From the NCBI GenBank assembly GCA_963783355.1, contig CAWANF010000001.1, positions 682,001 to 746,000 on the forward strand: a stretch of DNA of 64,000 nt, given 5' to 3'. The translations under genes and the position numbers were made by a program. A model generated the notes under the pieces. The model did no database searches and had not been told where the DNA came from. It saw only the letters and a program-made list of their open reading frames with translations. Source of the stretch: CAWANF01 sp963783355. GTDB lineage: Bacteria > Bacteroidota > Rhodothermia > Balneolales > DATFMH01. Positions 24,944 to 34,640 of the stretch are shown here, in pieces. How positions within the stretch are numbered: the first letter of the stretch is position 1; each line of letters begins with the position of its first letter.

Positions 24944-25780
24944 ATGCTATTATCGGAAACTGTTAAGGCAGCGGCAGATTCTACGGGTGGAAGCGATACA
25001 AGTTGGATAATACATCATGTTCTTGATGCTAATTATTTGAATTTAGGTCCCTTTGGCAATTTATATCTACCTCATATAGAATTATTTGGATTCGATATTT
25101 CCATTACAAGGGATATTTTTATAATGTGGGTAGTTACGGCAATCTTAATTGTTCTGAGTATTGTTGCTGCAAGGAAGTATAAAAAGTCGCTTATTCCAAA
25201 GGGTATCAGCACTCTGTTTGAGATGATTGTTGAATTCGTCAGAGATGAAATTGTACAGCCTTCCATAGGTCATGGATATGAAGCATTTATGCCCTTTATG
25301 CTTACATTATTCTTTTTCATTCTCTTTATTAATTTGTTTGGTCTTATTCCACTTCCGAATTTGCTTGTTCCAACCGGAAATATTGCAATAACCGGTACTC
25401 TCGCTGTCATCGCGTTTATTGCAATTCAGTATAGCGGCATTAAAAGTCATGGATTTTTTAATTATATCAAGGGTCTTGTCCCTCCTGGAATGCCCGGTTG
25501 GATTGTAATTATCATTTTTCCTTTGGAAATATTGGGTTTATTTACGAAACCGTTTGCATTATGTATACGTCTTTTTGCAAACATGATTGCGGGACATATA
25601 GTGATTTTCTCCATGCTTGGGTTAATCATTATAATGCAGTCTTATTACATAGCACCGGTATCTGTTGGTTTTACTTTGTTCATAGAATTGCTTGAAATTC
25701 TAGTCGCAGTTATTCAGGCTTATATCTTTGTTATGCTCACTTCCTTGTTCATAGGAATGGCAAAAAGTGCAGAACATTAA
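24944..25780 (+). CDS. atpB: ATP synthase F0 subunit a
   Basis: 278 residues. Forms the ion half-channels next to the c-ring. The essential arginine is in CIRLFANMIAGH, and the PNLLVPTGNIAIT and VAVIQAYIFVML segments are typical. A long N-terminal region of about 60 residues precedes the first helix, as often in Bacteroidota. Confidence 0.95.
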   Translation: MLLSETVKAAADSTGGSDTSWIIHHVLDANYLNLGPFGNLYLPHIELFGFDISITRDIFIMWVVTAILIVLSIVAARKYKKSLIPKGISTLFEMIVEFVRDEIVQPSIGHGYEAFMPFMLTLFFFILFINLFGLIPLPNLLVPTGNIAITGTLAVIAFIAIQYSGIKSHGFFNYIKGLVPPGMPGWIVIIIFPLEILGLFTKPFALCIRLFANMIAGHIVIFSMLGLIIIMQSYYIAPVSVGFTLFIELLEILVAVIQAYIFVMLTSLFIGMAKSAEH

Positions 25781-25834
25781 TTTTATATCATAGTTCAATC
25801 ATTCAACTAATAAATCAATAAATAAGGAGTTAAA

Positions 25835-26056
25835 ATGGATCTAGGTTGGTTAAGTGCCGGAATAGGAGCTGGTCTTGTAGTTATTGGAGCTGGTCTTGGT
25901 ATTGGAAAATTAGCAAGCGGCGCAATGGAAGCTATGGGAAGGCAACCTGAAGCAATTAACCCTATCCGTACCGCGATGATTATTGCAGCTGCTCTGATCG
26001 AAGGTATCGCATTTTTCGGATTGGTTATTTGTATTCTCTTGGCATTCAAAGGCTAA
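25835..26056 (+). CDS. atpE: ATP synthase F0 subunit c
   Basis: 73 residues, two helices joined by the RQP loop (Arg36-Pro38). The ion-binding carboxylate is Glu56 (ALIEGIAFFG). The Gln in helix 1 and the Ser or Thr after the Glu that mark Na+-binding rings are absent, so proton coupling is more likely. AAGGAG precedes the start, and a perfect palindrome follows the gene. Confidence 0.95.
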   Translation: MDLGWLSAGIGAGLVVIGAGLGIGKLASGAMEAMGRQPEAINPIRTAMIIAAALIEGIAFFGLVICILLAFKG

Positions 26057-26064
26057 ATAAAAAT

Positions 26065-26086
26065 ATAGTTTGCTTAAGCAAACTAT
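26065..26086. promoter_or_regulatory. Perfect palindrome between atpE and atpF
   Basis: ATAGTTTGC and GCAAACTAT form a nine-base stem around TTAA, eight bases after the atpE stop. No U tract follows. Such a hairpin could protect an atpE-ended transcript or attenuate read-through, which would match the many c subunits needed per complex. Confidence 0.6.
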
Positions 26087-26111
26087 TGTATAAACAAAAT
26101 TTATACGTGAA

Positions 26112-26663
26112 ATGAATCTATTATTTGCTGTTTTTAGTTTATTGGTATTTGCAGCTTCCGAATCGGGAGGCGGGAGTATACTGGAAGTAAACCCTGGTGT
26201 GGTTTTCTGGACGGTTGTTACTTTCGTTATCCTTATGTTCGTGCTTTCTAAATTTGCATGGAAACCTCTGTTGGGAGCTTTAAAAGAGCGGGAAGATTCT
26301 ATTAAGGATTCTCTTGATGCCGCAGAAAAGGCCATGGAAAAAGCCGAAAAAGTAACGAAGGAAAATGAAGCTGCTTTACATGAAGCTGAAAAAATGGCGC
26401 AACAGATTCGTAAAGAGGCTATTGATGAAGCCGATCTTATTCGTGCTGAACGTATTGAAAAATCGAAAGAAGAAGCGGAACAACTACTGGAACATGCACG
26501 CCGGACCATTGAACAGGAAAAGAAACGTGCATTGTTGGAATTACGGGATGAGGTTGCCAAACTGGCCATTCAGGCTGCTTCGATGATTATCGATTCCGAT
26601 CTTGATACGGATAAGAACAAAAAGCTTGTTGATAATTTCATAAACGATTTACCCAATAACTAA
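26112..26663 (+). CDS. atpF: ATP synthase F0 subunit b
   Basis: 183 residues. One N-terminal helix (about residues 30-50, VFWTVVTFVILMFVLSKFAWKPL) followed by a long charged coiled coil that forms the peripheral stalk. Only one b-type gene is seen here. Confidence 0.93.
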   Translation: MNLLFAVFSLLVFAASESGGGSILEVNPGVVFWTVVTFVILMFVLSKFAWKPLLGALKEREDSIKDSLDAAEKAMEKAEKVTKENEAALHEAEKMAQQIRKEAIDEADLIRAERIEKSKEEAEQLLEHARRTIEQEKKRALLELRDEVAKLAIQAASMIIDSDLDTDKNKKLVDNFINDLPNN

Positions 26664-26671
26664 AACCATTA

Positions 26672-27217
26672 ATGTCGAACTTCAAAACAGCACAACGCTA
26701 TGCCACTGCTCTTATTCAGGTGGCGATAGAAAGAAATGAAGTTGATGCCATACTTGAAGATGTACGGTTTATCGACAAAACCCTCAAAGGATCACGTGAT
26801 TTGGTACTTTTTCTGAAAAGTCCCATCATCAAGCGTGATAAAAAACTGAAGGTATTGAACGAGCTGTTTAGCAAAGAGGTTACGGAATTGACCCGTACAT
26901 TTATGGACATTATGACAAGAAAAGACCGGGAAGATATTCTTCCTTCTGTCTTCGAGGCTTTCATAAAAAAATATAACGAGTATGCCGGTATCATCGATAT
27001 CGGTGTAGTATCTGCAGAAGTATTGTCGAAAACGGAAGTCGGTAATCTTCAGAAAGCATTAGAGCAGAAAACGGGTAAAAAAGTACATCTTCATTTAGAT
27101 GAAGATAAATCGTTGAGAGGCGGCCTGAAAATTCGTATCGAAGATACTGTTATCGATGGTACGGTAGAACACAAACTCGAACAACTCGAGTCTCTTTTTT
27201 ATAACACCGGAATGTAA
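26672..27217 (+). CDS. atpH: ATP synthase F1 subunit delta
   Basis: 181 residues of the delta/OSCP family: helical N-domain starting AQRYATALIQVA, and the C-terminal GGLKIRIEDTVIDGTVEHKLEQL signature. It connects stalk b to the top of F1. It starts 8 bp after atpF. Confidence 0.93.
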   Translation: MSNFKTAQRYATALIQVAIERNEVDAILEDVRFIDKTLKGSRDLVLFLKSPIIKRDKKLKVLNELFSKEVTELTRTFMDIMTRKDREDILPSVFEAFIKKYNEYAGIIDIGVVSAEVLSKTEVGNLQKALEQKTGKKVHLHLDEDKSLRGGLKIRIEDTVIDGTVEHKLEQLESLFYNTGM

Positions 27218-27256
27218 CGCGTAATAAACAAAAGATATTTAGCAGAGGAACAAACA

Positions 27257-28873
27257 ATGACGCAAGTTAGACCTGATGAAGTTTCCGCCATTTTACGTAA
27301 ACAATTATCAGGGCTCGAAAACGAAGCCGATGTTTATGATGTTGGAACAGTTCTTGAAGTAGGGGACGGTATTGCCCGGGTTTATGGCCTTTCCAAAGTA
27401 CAGGCCGGCGAATTAGTCTCTTTACCGGATTCAAAAGATGAGAACGGTAATGTAATTAAAGGAATGGTTCTCAATCTTGAGGAAGATAATGTAGGTATCG
27501 TTTTATTTGGCCCTACCAGCGCGGTTGAAGAAGGTCATACCGTTCAAAGAACAAAAGAAATTGCATCAATTCCGGTAGGTGACGGACTTTTAGGACGGGT
27601 TATCGATCCTTTGGGAACCCCGATTGACGGAAAAGGGCCCGTGGCCGGTAAAGTGTATCATCTCCCGATGGAAAGAAAAGCTCCGGGTGTGATTTATCGC
27701 GAACCGGTGAAAGAACCGTTACAAACTGGAATAAAAGCTATCGATGCTATGATTCCTATCGGCCGTGGCCAGCGGGAATTGATTATTGGTGATCGTCAAA
27801 CCGGAAAGACCTCTATTGCAGTCGATACGATTATCAATCAAAAATATACACACGAAACGGACAAGCCGGTATTTTGTATCTATGTAGCTATAGGCCAAAA
27901 GGGCTCAACGATTGCGAACGTTATGAAGACCCTTGAAGAATATGGCGCATTGGATTATACCGTGATTGTATCCGCACCAGCTTCAGTATCGGCACCGATG
28001 CGTTTCATTGCACCTTATGCCGGGGCTGCTATCGGAGAGTTCTTCAGGGATTCTGGACGTCATGCTTTGATCATTTATGATGATCTCTCTAAACAAGCCG
28101 TAGCGTATCGCGAAGTATCTTTGTTATTGAGAAGGCCTCCCGGACGGGAAGCCTACCCCGGTGACGTATTTTATTTGCACAGTCGTTTATTGGAACGTGC
28201 CGCCAAAATTAACCAAAACGATTCTGTTGTAAAGAATATGAATGACGTTCCTGATAATATTCGTCCTCTGTTAAAGGGCGGAGGTTCTTTGACGGCCCTG
28301 CCGATTATCGAAACACAGGCCGGTGACGTATCGGCTTACATCCCGACAAATGTTATTTCTATTACAGACGGGCAAATATTCCTGCAGTCCAATTTATTCA
28401 ACTCGGGTATCCGGCCAGCTATCGATGTTGGTATTTCCGTTTCCCGTGTTGGTGGTTCCGCCCAGGTTAAATCCATGAAAAAAATGGCCGGTACCCTGAA
28501 ACTGGAATTGGCTCAATACCGCGAACTGGAAGCATTTTCCAAATTTGGTTCCGATTTGGATGCCGCAACCTCAAGGCAGTTAAATAAAGGTGTACGTTCT
28601 GTGGAGATTCTGAAACAGGGTTTGCACGAACCCCTTTCAATCGATATGGAAATTGCCTTATTGTTTGTGAATAACAAAGGAGTTCTGGACCAATTGGAAG
28701 TTTCTGAAATCCATAAATTTGAAGAAGAATTTTTGGAAAATATAGAAGCCAAATTCATCAAAGAATTAAATGATCTTAGAAAAACCGGCGTACTCAGTGA
28801 TGAATTTGGTGATAAATTGCTAAAAGAAGCAAACTCCATCGCAAATCAAATCATTGCAACTGAGAAAGAATAA
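27257..28873 (+). CDS. atpA: ATP synthase F1 subunit alpha
   Basis: 538 residues. Walker A is GDRQTGKTS; the PAIDVGISVSRVGGSAQ signature of alpha subunits follows later. An AGAGGAA site precedes the ATG. The length is slightly above the usual 500-525. The beta and epsilon genes do not follow gamma in this window. Confidence 0.95.
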   Translation: MTQVRPDEVSAILRKQLSGLENEADVYDVGTVLEVGDGIARVYGLSKVQAGELVSLPDSKDENGNVIKGMVLNLEEDNVGIVLFGPTSAVEEGHTVQRTKEIASIPVGDGLLGRVIDPLGTPIDGKGPVAGKVYHLPMERKAPGVIYREPVKEPLQTGIKAIDAMIPIGRGQRELIIGDRQTGKTSIAVDTIINQKYTHETDKPVFCIYVAIGQKGSTIANVMKTLEEYGALDYTVIVSAPASVSAPMRFIAPYAGAAIGEFFRDSGRHALIIYDDLSKQAVAYREVSLLLRRPPGREAYPGDVFYLHSRLLERAAKINQNDSVVKNMNDVPDNIRPLLKGGGSLTALPIIETQAGDVSAYIPTNVISITDGQIFLQSNLFNSGIRPAIDVGISVSRVGGSAQVKSMKKMAGTLKLELAQYRELEAFSKFGSDLDAATSRQLNKGVRSVEILKQGLHEPLSIDMEIALLFVNNKGVLDQLEVSEIHKFEEEFLENIEAKFIKELNDLRKTGVLSDEFGDKLLKEANSIANQIIATEKE

Positions 28874-28876
28874 CCA

Positions 28877-29770
28877 ATGGCCAATCTGCGCGAAATAAAG
28901 GACAGAATTACTTCAATAGGCAGCACACAGCAGATAACCAGGGCAATGAAAATGGTATCTGCTGCGAAGCTCAGGAAGGCACAGAACCGGATTATTGCGA
29001 CGCGGCCCTATGCACTCAAACTTGATGAGGTAATAAGCCGTTTGGTAGCCAGCAATACATCAATTTCCAGTAATTTCATGCTTCAAAATGATACTCCGGA
29101 AAATGTTCTGTTTATTGTAGTTGGATCTGACAGTGGTTTGTGTGGTGGATTTAATAACAACCTCTTCAAGATTGTTGAAACCGGTTTTAGGCAAAATTTC
29201 CAAAAATACCTCGATAATAATAAACTTTCTTTGATATGCATCGGACGTAAATCGTACGAATATTTCAAAAAAAGAGGATATAATGTTGTAGGCAATTACT
29301 CCGGATTTTTTGATAACCTGAGTTTTGAACAATCAACAGCAGTCATGAAAAATGTTATTTATGAATTTAATAATGACAAATATCAGGCTGTTTATGTAGC
29401 ATACAATGAGTTCAAAACGGTATTAACTCAAAATAGAAAAATTGATAAGATACTACCGATTTCACCCGGTTCTTTAGATATGGAATCAGATGGTGGTACA
29501 AGTGACAATTTCTATTATATTTTTGAGCCAAGTGCAGAAAAAATATTAGAACGTTTGATACCATTGCATTTAAATACGCAACTGTGGAAAGCTGTTTTGG
29601 AATCCAATGCTTCTGAACAAGGAGCGCGTATGGCCGCAATGGATAATGCTACTGAGAATGCACAAGAATTAATGAGGCAATTGCGTTTGAAATACAATCA
29701 GGCGCGACAAGCAGCTATTACTACAGAAATTTCAGAAATAGTTTCTGGAGCTGAAGCGTTATCCGAATAA
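28877..29770 (+). CDS. atpG: ATP synthase F1 subunit gamma
   Basis: 297 residues, the central rotating stalk. The N-terminal helix starts LREIKDRITSIGSTQQITRAM, GLCGGFNNNL is present, and the C-terminal helix ends AAMDNATENAQEL through RQAAITTEISEIVSGAEAL. It begins 3 bp after atpA. The block ends here and a tRNA gene follows. Confidence 0.94.
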   Translation: MANLREIKDRITSIGSTQQITRAMKMVSAAKLRKAQNRIIATRPYALKLDEVISRLVASNTSISSNFMLQNDTPENVLFIVVGSDSGLCGGFNNNLFKIVETGFRQNFQKYLDNNKLSLICIGRKSYEYFKKRGYNVVGNYSGFFDNLSFEQSTAVMKNVIYEFNNDKYQAVYVAYNEFKTVLTQNRKIDKILPISPGSLDMESDGGTSDNFYYIFEPSAEKILERLIPLHLNTQLWKAVLESNASEQGARMAAMDNATENAQELMRQLRLKYNQARQAAITTEISEIVSGAEALSE

Positions 29771-29797
29771 ATTTAATATATTTGGTCAACCGCAAAC

Positions 29798-29882
29798 GGA
29801 GAGATGGCAGAGTGGTCGAATGCGGCGGTCTTGAAAACCGTTGTCCAGCAATGGACCGGGGGTTCGAATCCCTCTCTCTCCG
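29798..29882 (+). tRNA. tRNA-Ser(UGA)
   Basis: 85 nt. The acceptor stem GGAGAGA pairs with TCTCTCC, discriminator G. The anticodon loop CTTGAAA gives anticodon TGA. A long variable arm (TTGTCCAGCAATGGAC region) and the T loop TTCGAAT confirm the serine type. CCA is not encoded. Confidence 0.95.
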
Positions 29883-29883
29883 C

Positions 29884-29908
29884 AAAAGCCCCCGAACCGG
29901 GGCTTTTT
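29884..29908 (+). terminator. Terminator after tRNA-Ser
   Basis: GCCCC and GGGGC pair around six bases, flanked by AAAA and TTTTT. It starts one base after the tRNA end. Confidence 0.88.
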
Positions 29909-29986
29909 GCATTTAACAGCAAGAATTTTTTATGCGACAAAAATTTTATGTGGCCGGTTACAATAAAGAATTATGAAACCCACCTG

Positions 29987-31405
29987 ATGTATATCAGAAC
30001 CCTTTTGTTAACGTTTTTAACCTGTTTTGTTCTTTCATCTGTAAATTTGGTTCATGCCCAATCGACAGTCAAAGATACAGTAAGAATGAGTCTCAGCCAG
30101 TTTATTAAAAGAGGCTTAGAACATTCCGATGAAGTGAAAGCAGAACAAATGAAGGTTAAACTGGCAGAGAATGCTATCGGGGAAGCTAAGTCCAAACGGT
30201 TATTACCTAAATTTGATTTAACAACCAGTCATAGCCTTGTGCCCGGAGTCAAAAGCGACAGCGTATTGGCAAATGGAAAACCCTTGCCTAAAGATCAGTA
30301 TTATTTAGACCCCAACCTAAAGAACGATTGGTCCCGGTTTAGTGTATATTCGCAGGTTCAGGTTGAAGGTATACAACCTCTGTTTACCTGGGGAGCGATG
30401 AATAACGCCCTGCGCGCCGCACGAAAGGGGGCCGAAGCCGCTGCCGATCAATTTGAAGCGAAAAAAACGGACTATGTTATAAAATTATATCAACTGTATT
30501 ATTCCCGTGTTCTGTCGATGGAAATGGAGCGTTTGCTCGACGATGCACAAAAGGAATTTGATAAGGCAGAAGATAAAATTAAGCAAATGCAGAAAGATAA
30601 GGATTCCAATTTGAGCGATTCCGATGTTTATAAGTTTAAAATTTATAAAGCGCAGTTCGAGATAAAGGCCGATGAAGTAAAAGAAAATTCGAATTATATA
30701 GATAAAATCTGGAATCTCGCCCTGGGCGGGGATACGAGTGCCGTTTATCTGCCAAAAAGCCCGTTTCTGAATCCTGTAGATAATAAGATCAAACCATTTT
30801 CCTACTATCAAAGCATGGCAATTGCACACCGGCCCGAATTAAAAGGGATTAAAGCTGCTGAAAGTGCTGCGCGTTTTGGACTCAAAGCAAAAAAAGCTCA
30901 AATGCTTCCTACATTATTTCTAGGCCTGGGAGCGGAATATGTTTATACACCTCGTCCCACGGAACGTACGCCTATGCTGGGGAACCGGTTTAGTTATGCC
31001 AATTTATATTATGCATTTGGTATCCGGCAGAACCTGAATTTTTGGAGTGTGAAAAATGATATTGAGAAAACGAAAATTCAGTATGAACAAATAAAATATT
31101 CTAAAGATGCTATCGTTCAAGGTATAACGCTTCAAATTAATAGCAGCTATAAAACAGCTAAAGTCGCGGAAAACACCTATGAGAAAACGGGTGATGCATT
31201 ACAAACCAGTAAAGAGTGGTTACGTCAAGAGCAGATTAATTATGACCTTGGAATTGATTTCAATTTTAAAAACCTGTTAGATGCCGTGAAAGCAAATCTT
31301 CAACTGGAAGCCGATTACCGGCAAAAAATTTATAATTTCAATCTGGATATGGCCAAATTATATCAAGCTTCCGGAATATCGTTGACACAACTTCAACAAA
31401 ACTAA
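29987..31405 (+). CDS. TolC-family outer-membrane efflux protein
   Basis: 472 residues from the ATG at 29987, which gives a clean signal peptide ending in VHAQ; a longer frame reaching back into the tRNA gene is not credible. Two repeats of long helices with heptad character match the OEP/TolC trimer subunit. The gene for an MlaC-like protein starts 6 bp later. No membrane-fusion protein or inner-membrane pump is adjacent; the RND exporter at 39378 is the nearest candidate. Confidence 0.85.
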   Translation: MYIRTLLLTFLTCFVLSSVNLVHAQSTVKDTVRMSLSQFIKRGLEHSDEVKAEQMKVKLAENAIGEAKSKRLLPKFDLTTSHSLVPGVKSDSVLANGKPLPKDQYYLDPNLKNDWSRFSVYSQVQVEGIQPLFTWGAMNNALRAARKGAEAAADQFEAKKTDYVIKLYQLYYSRVLSMEMERLLDDAQKEFDKAEDKIKQMQKDKDSNLSDSDVYKFKIYKAQFEIKADEVKENSNYIDKIWNLALGGDTSAVYLPKSPFLNPVDNKIKPFSYYQSMAIAHRPELKGIKAAESAARFGLKAKKAQMLPTLFLGLGAEYVYTPRPTERTPMLGNRFSYANLYYAFGIRQNLNFWSVKNDIEKTKIQYEQIKYSKDAIVQGITLQINSSYKTAKVAENTYEKTGDALQTSKEWLRQEQINYDLGIDFNFKNLLDAVKANLQLEADYRQKIYNFNLDMAKLYQASGISLTQLQQN

Positions 31406-31411
31406 ACGAAA

Positions 31412-32023
31412 ATGAGCCTGTTAAGAAAAGCCGCACTTTTATTTATTAGTGTCTTTTTTTTAGCGACATCCCTGTATGCTAAAACACAAACCAATATTGC
31501 CAAACCTGATAGCCAGGTTGTTAAAGAAATGTTGATTCAACGTGATAATGAAATCAAAACGTTATTGGGGCCTGAAGGATCTTCTTATACTGCACAGCAA
31601 AAGAGTAAACTGAAAAATATCATAAATGGTGTAGTCGATTTTGGAGCAATGGCTAAAGTTGCTCTACAGAAGACATATGATACTCTTTCAACAAAAAATA
31701 GAGAAGAGTTTGTAGATGTGTTCTCAAAAATCATCAAAGATCAGTCGCTGAATAAACTGGATATTTACCGTGCAAAAGTGCAATACCGAAAAATAGCTGT
31801 AAACAATGATACTGCGCGGGTAGAAACTATTGCTACACTTAAAAATGTAAGAACTCCGGTTACCTATGAAATGACTAAGGAAAATGGGAAATGGTTTATA
31901 ACCGATTTTAGTATAGATAATGTTTCGACAGCACAATCTTATAAAAGATCATTTCAAAGTTTTCTGGCAAAGAAAGGTTATGATGCCCTTTTTGCAGCCC
32001 TGAAAAAACGAGCTGCCCGCTAA
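31412..32023 (+). CDS. MlaC/Ttg2D-family lipid-binding periplasmic protein
   Basis: 203 residues with a signal peptide ending in LYAK. The body fits the MlaC family: an N-terminal helical part with KLKNIINGVVDFGAMAKVAL and a C-terminal NTF2-like sheet ending in NGKWFITDFSIDNVS. It should carry phospholipids or hopanoid-like lipids between membranes. No MlaE, MlaF or MlaD gene is nearby. An operon with the TolC-type gene is likely. Confidence 0.85.
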   Translation: MSLLRKAALLFISVFFLATSLYAKTQTNIAKPDSQVVKEMLIQRDNEIKTLLGPEGSSYTAQQKSKLKNIINGVVDFGAMAKVALQKTYDTLSTKNREEFVDVFSKIIKDQSLNKLDIYRAKVQYRKIAVNNDTARVETIATLKNVRTPVTYEMTKENGKWFITDFSIDNVSTAQSYKRSFQSFLAKKGYDALFAALKKRAAR

Positions 32024-32086
32024 TTTTTTGAATGCCGCAAAATGTGTTTATATTTCTAAAATATATTTAAACAATAATAAGTAATT

Positions 32087-33118
32087 ATGCTCAGGGCAGT
32101 TGCAAGAAAAACTTTAGGAAAGGAAGGCTATATTTATGCCATATATGGTGAAGAAAAGTATTTAAAACACGCTATTGCATCTGTCATTACCTTACGTCGT
32201 CACGACATTGATCGACCAATTGCGTTAGTTTGTGAAAAAAATCACAGGGATTTGCTCAGTAAAATGAATCTCCTCGATTTATTTGATGTTGTATATCCTT
32301 TGGCACCGGATCATGCCTCTATTGTTGGTTTTAAACACAACATTCATGAATATATGCTGTTTGAGAAAAGTATTTTCATCGACAGCGACATTGTATGGTG
32401 CAAAAATCCGGATCCTTTGTGGACTTCCTTTTCAATTTACCCTTTTACGATTACAGGCAATCAGATTTCTGATTCGTTCTTTGGCGGGCCTAAGAATATT
32501 GGTGTTATTACAGATATTATTTTTCGTCGTCGTTCCAGAACATTACGGCGTTTCGGGTTAACCTACCTGAGCAGGGTTCAAACTGGCATGATTTTCGCCC
32601 AGGATCAGGAAGTGACAAAACGTGTATGCCAGCTCGCTTCCCAAATGCTCATGAGAAAGAATGAGACTCATTTCAGGAGCAGAACGTTAGAACATGGACG
32701 AAGCGAAGAATCTTGTGAATGGAGTCTTGCAATGTCTATGTCAAAATTGAATATGCCTGTTTTTCCATGGCTGCAAGGTCATTCGAGCCCGCAACTGGAT
32801 TATATTTCAGATATGACATCGAATGATCCTGATTTTGAATATGTCTCCTGCACCTATTATAGCAATCCCTTTATTTATAATCTCCGGGGTTTAAAAAGTA
32901 AATTCTTGCGTAAATTATTATTCAATTTATTTTCGTTAATGCCCGGTAATACAGATTATTTGAAAGTTACTCCATATTGTCTACACTTTGGCTGGTATCA
33001 TCAGAAACAACCTTTTTATGAATTTACCGAAAGAGTGTGGAACAGGCTTAAAACAAGTAATGAGAAATATGGTTTCTCTGAAACCAAAAAAAAAGTACTT
33101 TCCGGCAGTGTTCTATAA
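32087..33118 (+). CDS. GT-A type glycosyltransferase-like protein
   Basis: 343 residues. The Rossmann-like N-terminus (EGYIYAIYGEEKYLKHAIASV) and a DXD-like metal site in FIDSDIVW point to a nucleotide-sugar transferase of the GT8-like group. The middle contains many basic residues (RRRSRTLRRFG). Its acceptor is unknown. The Wzi gene follows after 44 bp, so a capsule or surface-glycan role is inferred. Confidence 0.65.
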   Translation: MLRAVARKTLGKEGYIYAIYGEEKYLKHAIASVITLRRHDIDRPIALVCEKNHRDLLSKMNLLDLFDVVYPLAPDHASIVGFKHNIHEYMLFEKSIFIDSDIVWCKNPDPLWTSFSIYPFTITGNQISDSFFGGPKNIGVITDIIFRRRSRTLRRFGLTYLSRVQTGMIFAQDQEVTKRVCQLASQMLMRKNETHFRSRTLEHGRSEESCEWSLAMSMSKLNMPVFPWLQGHSSPQLDYISDMTSNDPDFEYVSCTYYSNPFIYNLRGLKSKFLRKLLFNLFSLMPGNTDYLKVTPYCLHFGWYHQKQPFYEFTERVWNRLKTSNEKYGFSETKKKVLSGSVL

Positions 33119-33162
33119 CTGAATTTTGAAATATTCTTCTAATTATTTTAAGGACGAACTGA

Positions 33163-34640
33163 ATGTATAAAAACAGGCTTTTTATTGCTTGTATCGCAGG
33201 TATTATAATTCTTCTCTCATCTGGTATATCTTTCGCACAAAATCAGCCGATAAAATATAGTATTGGACTTACTTCTGCAGTAAGCAGTAAAGGGAAATTA
33301 CCCTTCTGGTTTTATACAGACCGATTCGGTATTTTTGATCCACAATCTGCTAATTTATTGACCGATATTAATCTGTATTCTGATTTCAACAAGCATAGTA
33401 AATGGGGATATGGCTATGGAGCAGAATTAATTGGAAGAATATCAAATCATAAAACACTTTTTTTAAATCAACTCTATTTCAAAGCTCATTATGGGCATCT
33501 TACCATACAGGCTGGGCGTTTTAAAGAACGTTTAAACGATCATATGCCATCGCTTTCCAGTGGCTCAGTTATGTGGAGTGGCAATGCCACACCTATGCCC
33601 AAAATTGCTATATCTTTCCCCCATTACGCTTCTGTTCCTTTTACCTATGGATACCTGGAAGTCAAAGGGTATTGGTCGCAGGGCTTTTTTGAAAATTCAA
33701 GATATGTCAAGCATGCATATTTGCAGCAAAAGCAGCTATATATAAGGGCAGGTGGAAACTTGCCGCTCAAGGGCTTTTTTGGATTGACTGACGATGTACA
33801 ATGGGGCGGGACATCCAGCAATCCGAATGTTGGCAGATTGCCACAGGACCTGAGGAACTATATTCGGGTTACTTTCGGGGAACATGGAGGGCCTCATTCC
33901 CCGAGAGGTGAAGAAATTAATGCCCTGGGAAATCATATTGGTTCGTGGGAAGTTGGTGGGCAGTTGAATTTACCTCATTATAAAGCTGTTTTCTATCGCC
34001 AGTCTATTTTTGAAGATAAGTCCGGACTACGCCTGGGCCAAGGCAGTATAAAAGACGGAATATTAGGAGTAGGAATCCAGAGTAAAGATTCCCATCAGTT
34101 TGTGTCCGGAATATTATGGCAGTTTTTATATTCTAAAAACCAAAGTGGTCCTGGCGCAACGGATCCACCATCTACGTACTTCCTCCGGGTGCTACAAAAA
34201 CACATGATGCTGCCGGACATCCATGGGGAGGACGGGATAACTATTTTAATAATTACATTTATCGTTCAGGTTGGACTTATGAAGGACGGACTATTGGTAC
34301 GCCTTTTTTGACTACCGGAACTTATCAGCAGATTATGAATGGATCCGGTGCGATTATTAATAACCGTGTTGTAGCTCAACATGTTGGTGTGGAAGGAATG
34401 ATTTCAGGTTTCTCATATAAAGCATTTTTTACGTACAGTAAAAACTATGGAACGTATTATATGCCTTTTACCCCGCCTTTAAAACAATATTCCATTTATT
34501 ATCAACTCAATTATCCATTGCCAACAATGCCTGAATGGACGATTAACGGTGCCGTTTCAGCTGATTTTGGAAAGATGTACGGACGAAATCTGGGGGTAAT
34601 GCTTGGTATCAAATATTCAGGTATAATGCAGATTCGTTAA
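33163..34640 (+). pseudogene. Wzi-family capsule assembly protein, frameshifted
   Basis: A signal peptide (ISFAQ) and beta-barrel strands match Wzi-type outer-membrane proteins. The first frame runs from 33163 to 34311, but from about 34173 the family sequence continues in another frame: GHPWGGRDNYFNNYIYRSGW and GRTIGTPFLTTGTYQ, then NNRVVAQHVGVEGM, to the stop at 34638-34640. One base has been lost near 34166-34176 (after DPPST). No slippery heptamer is seen there. Intact length would be about 490 residues. It overlaps the opposing gene by 24 bp. Confidence 0.85.

Noticed and set aside
25835..26056. Sodium-binding c subunit
   Set aside because: The helix-1 Gln and the Ser/Thr after the Glu that mark Na+ rings are absent; proton coupling is the simpler reading.
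29804..29986. In-frame extension of the TolC-type gene into the tRNA
   Set aside because: It would make the tRNA part of a coding frame and hide the clear signal peptide that starts at 29987.
34166..34176. Programmed frameshift in the Wzi gene
   Set aside because: No slippery heptamer, downstream hairpin or upstream ribosome-binding stimulator was seen, so a mutation or sequencing error is simpler.
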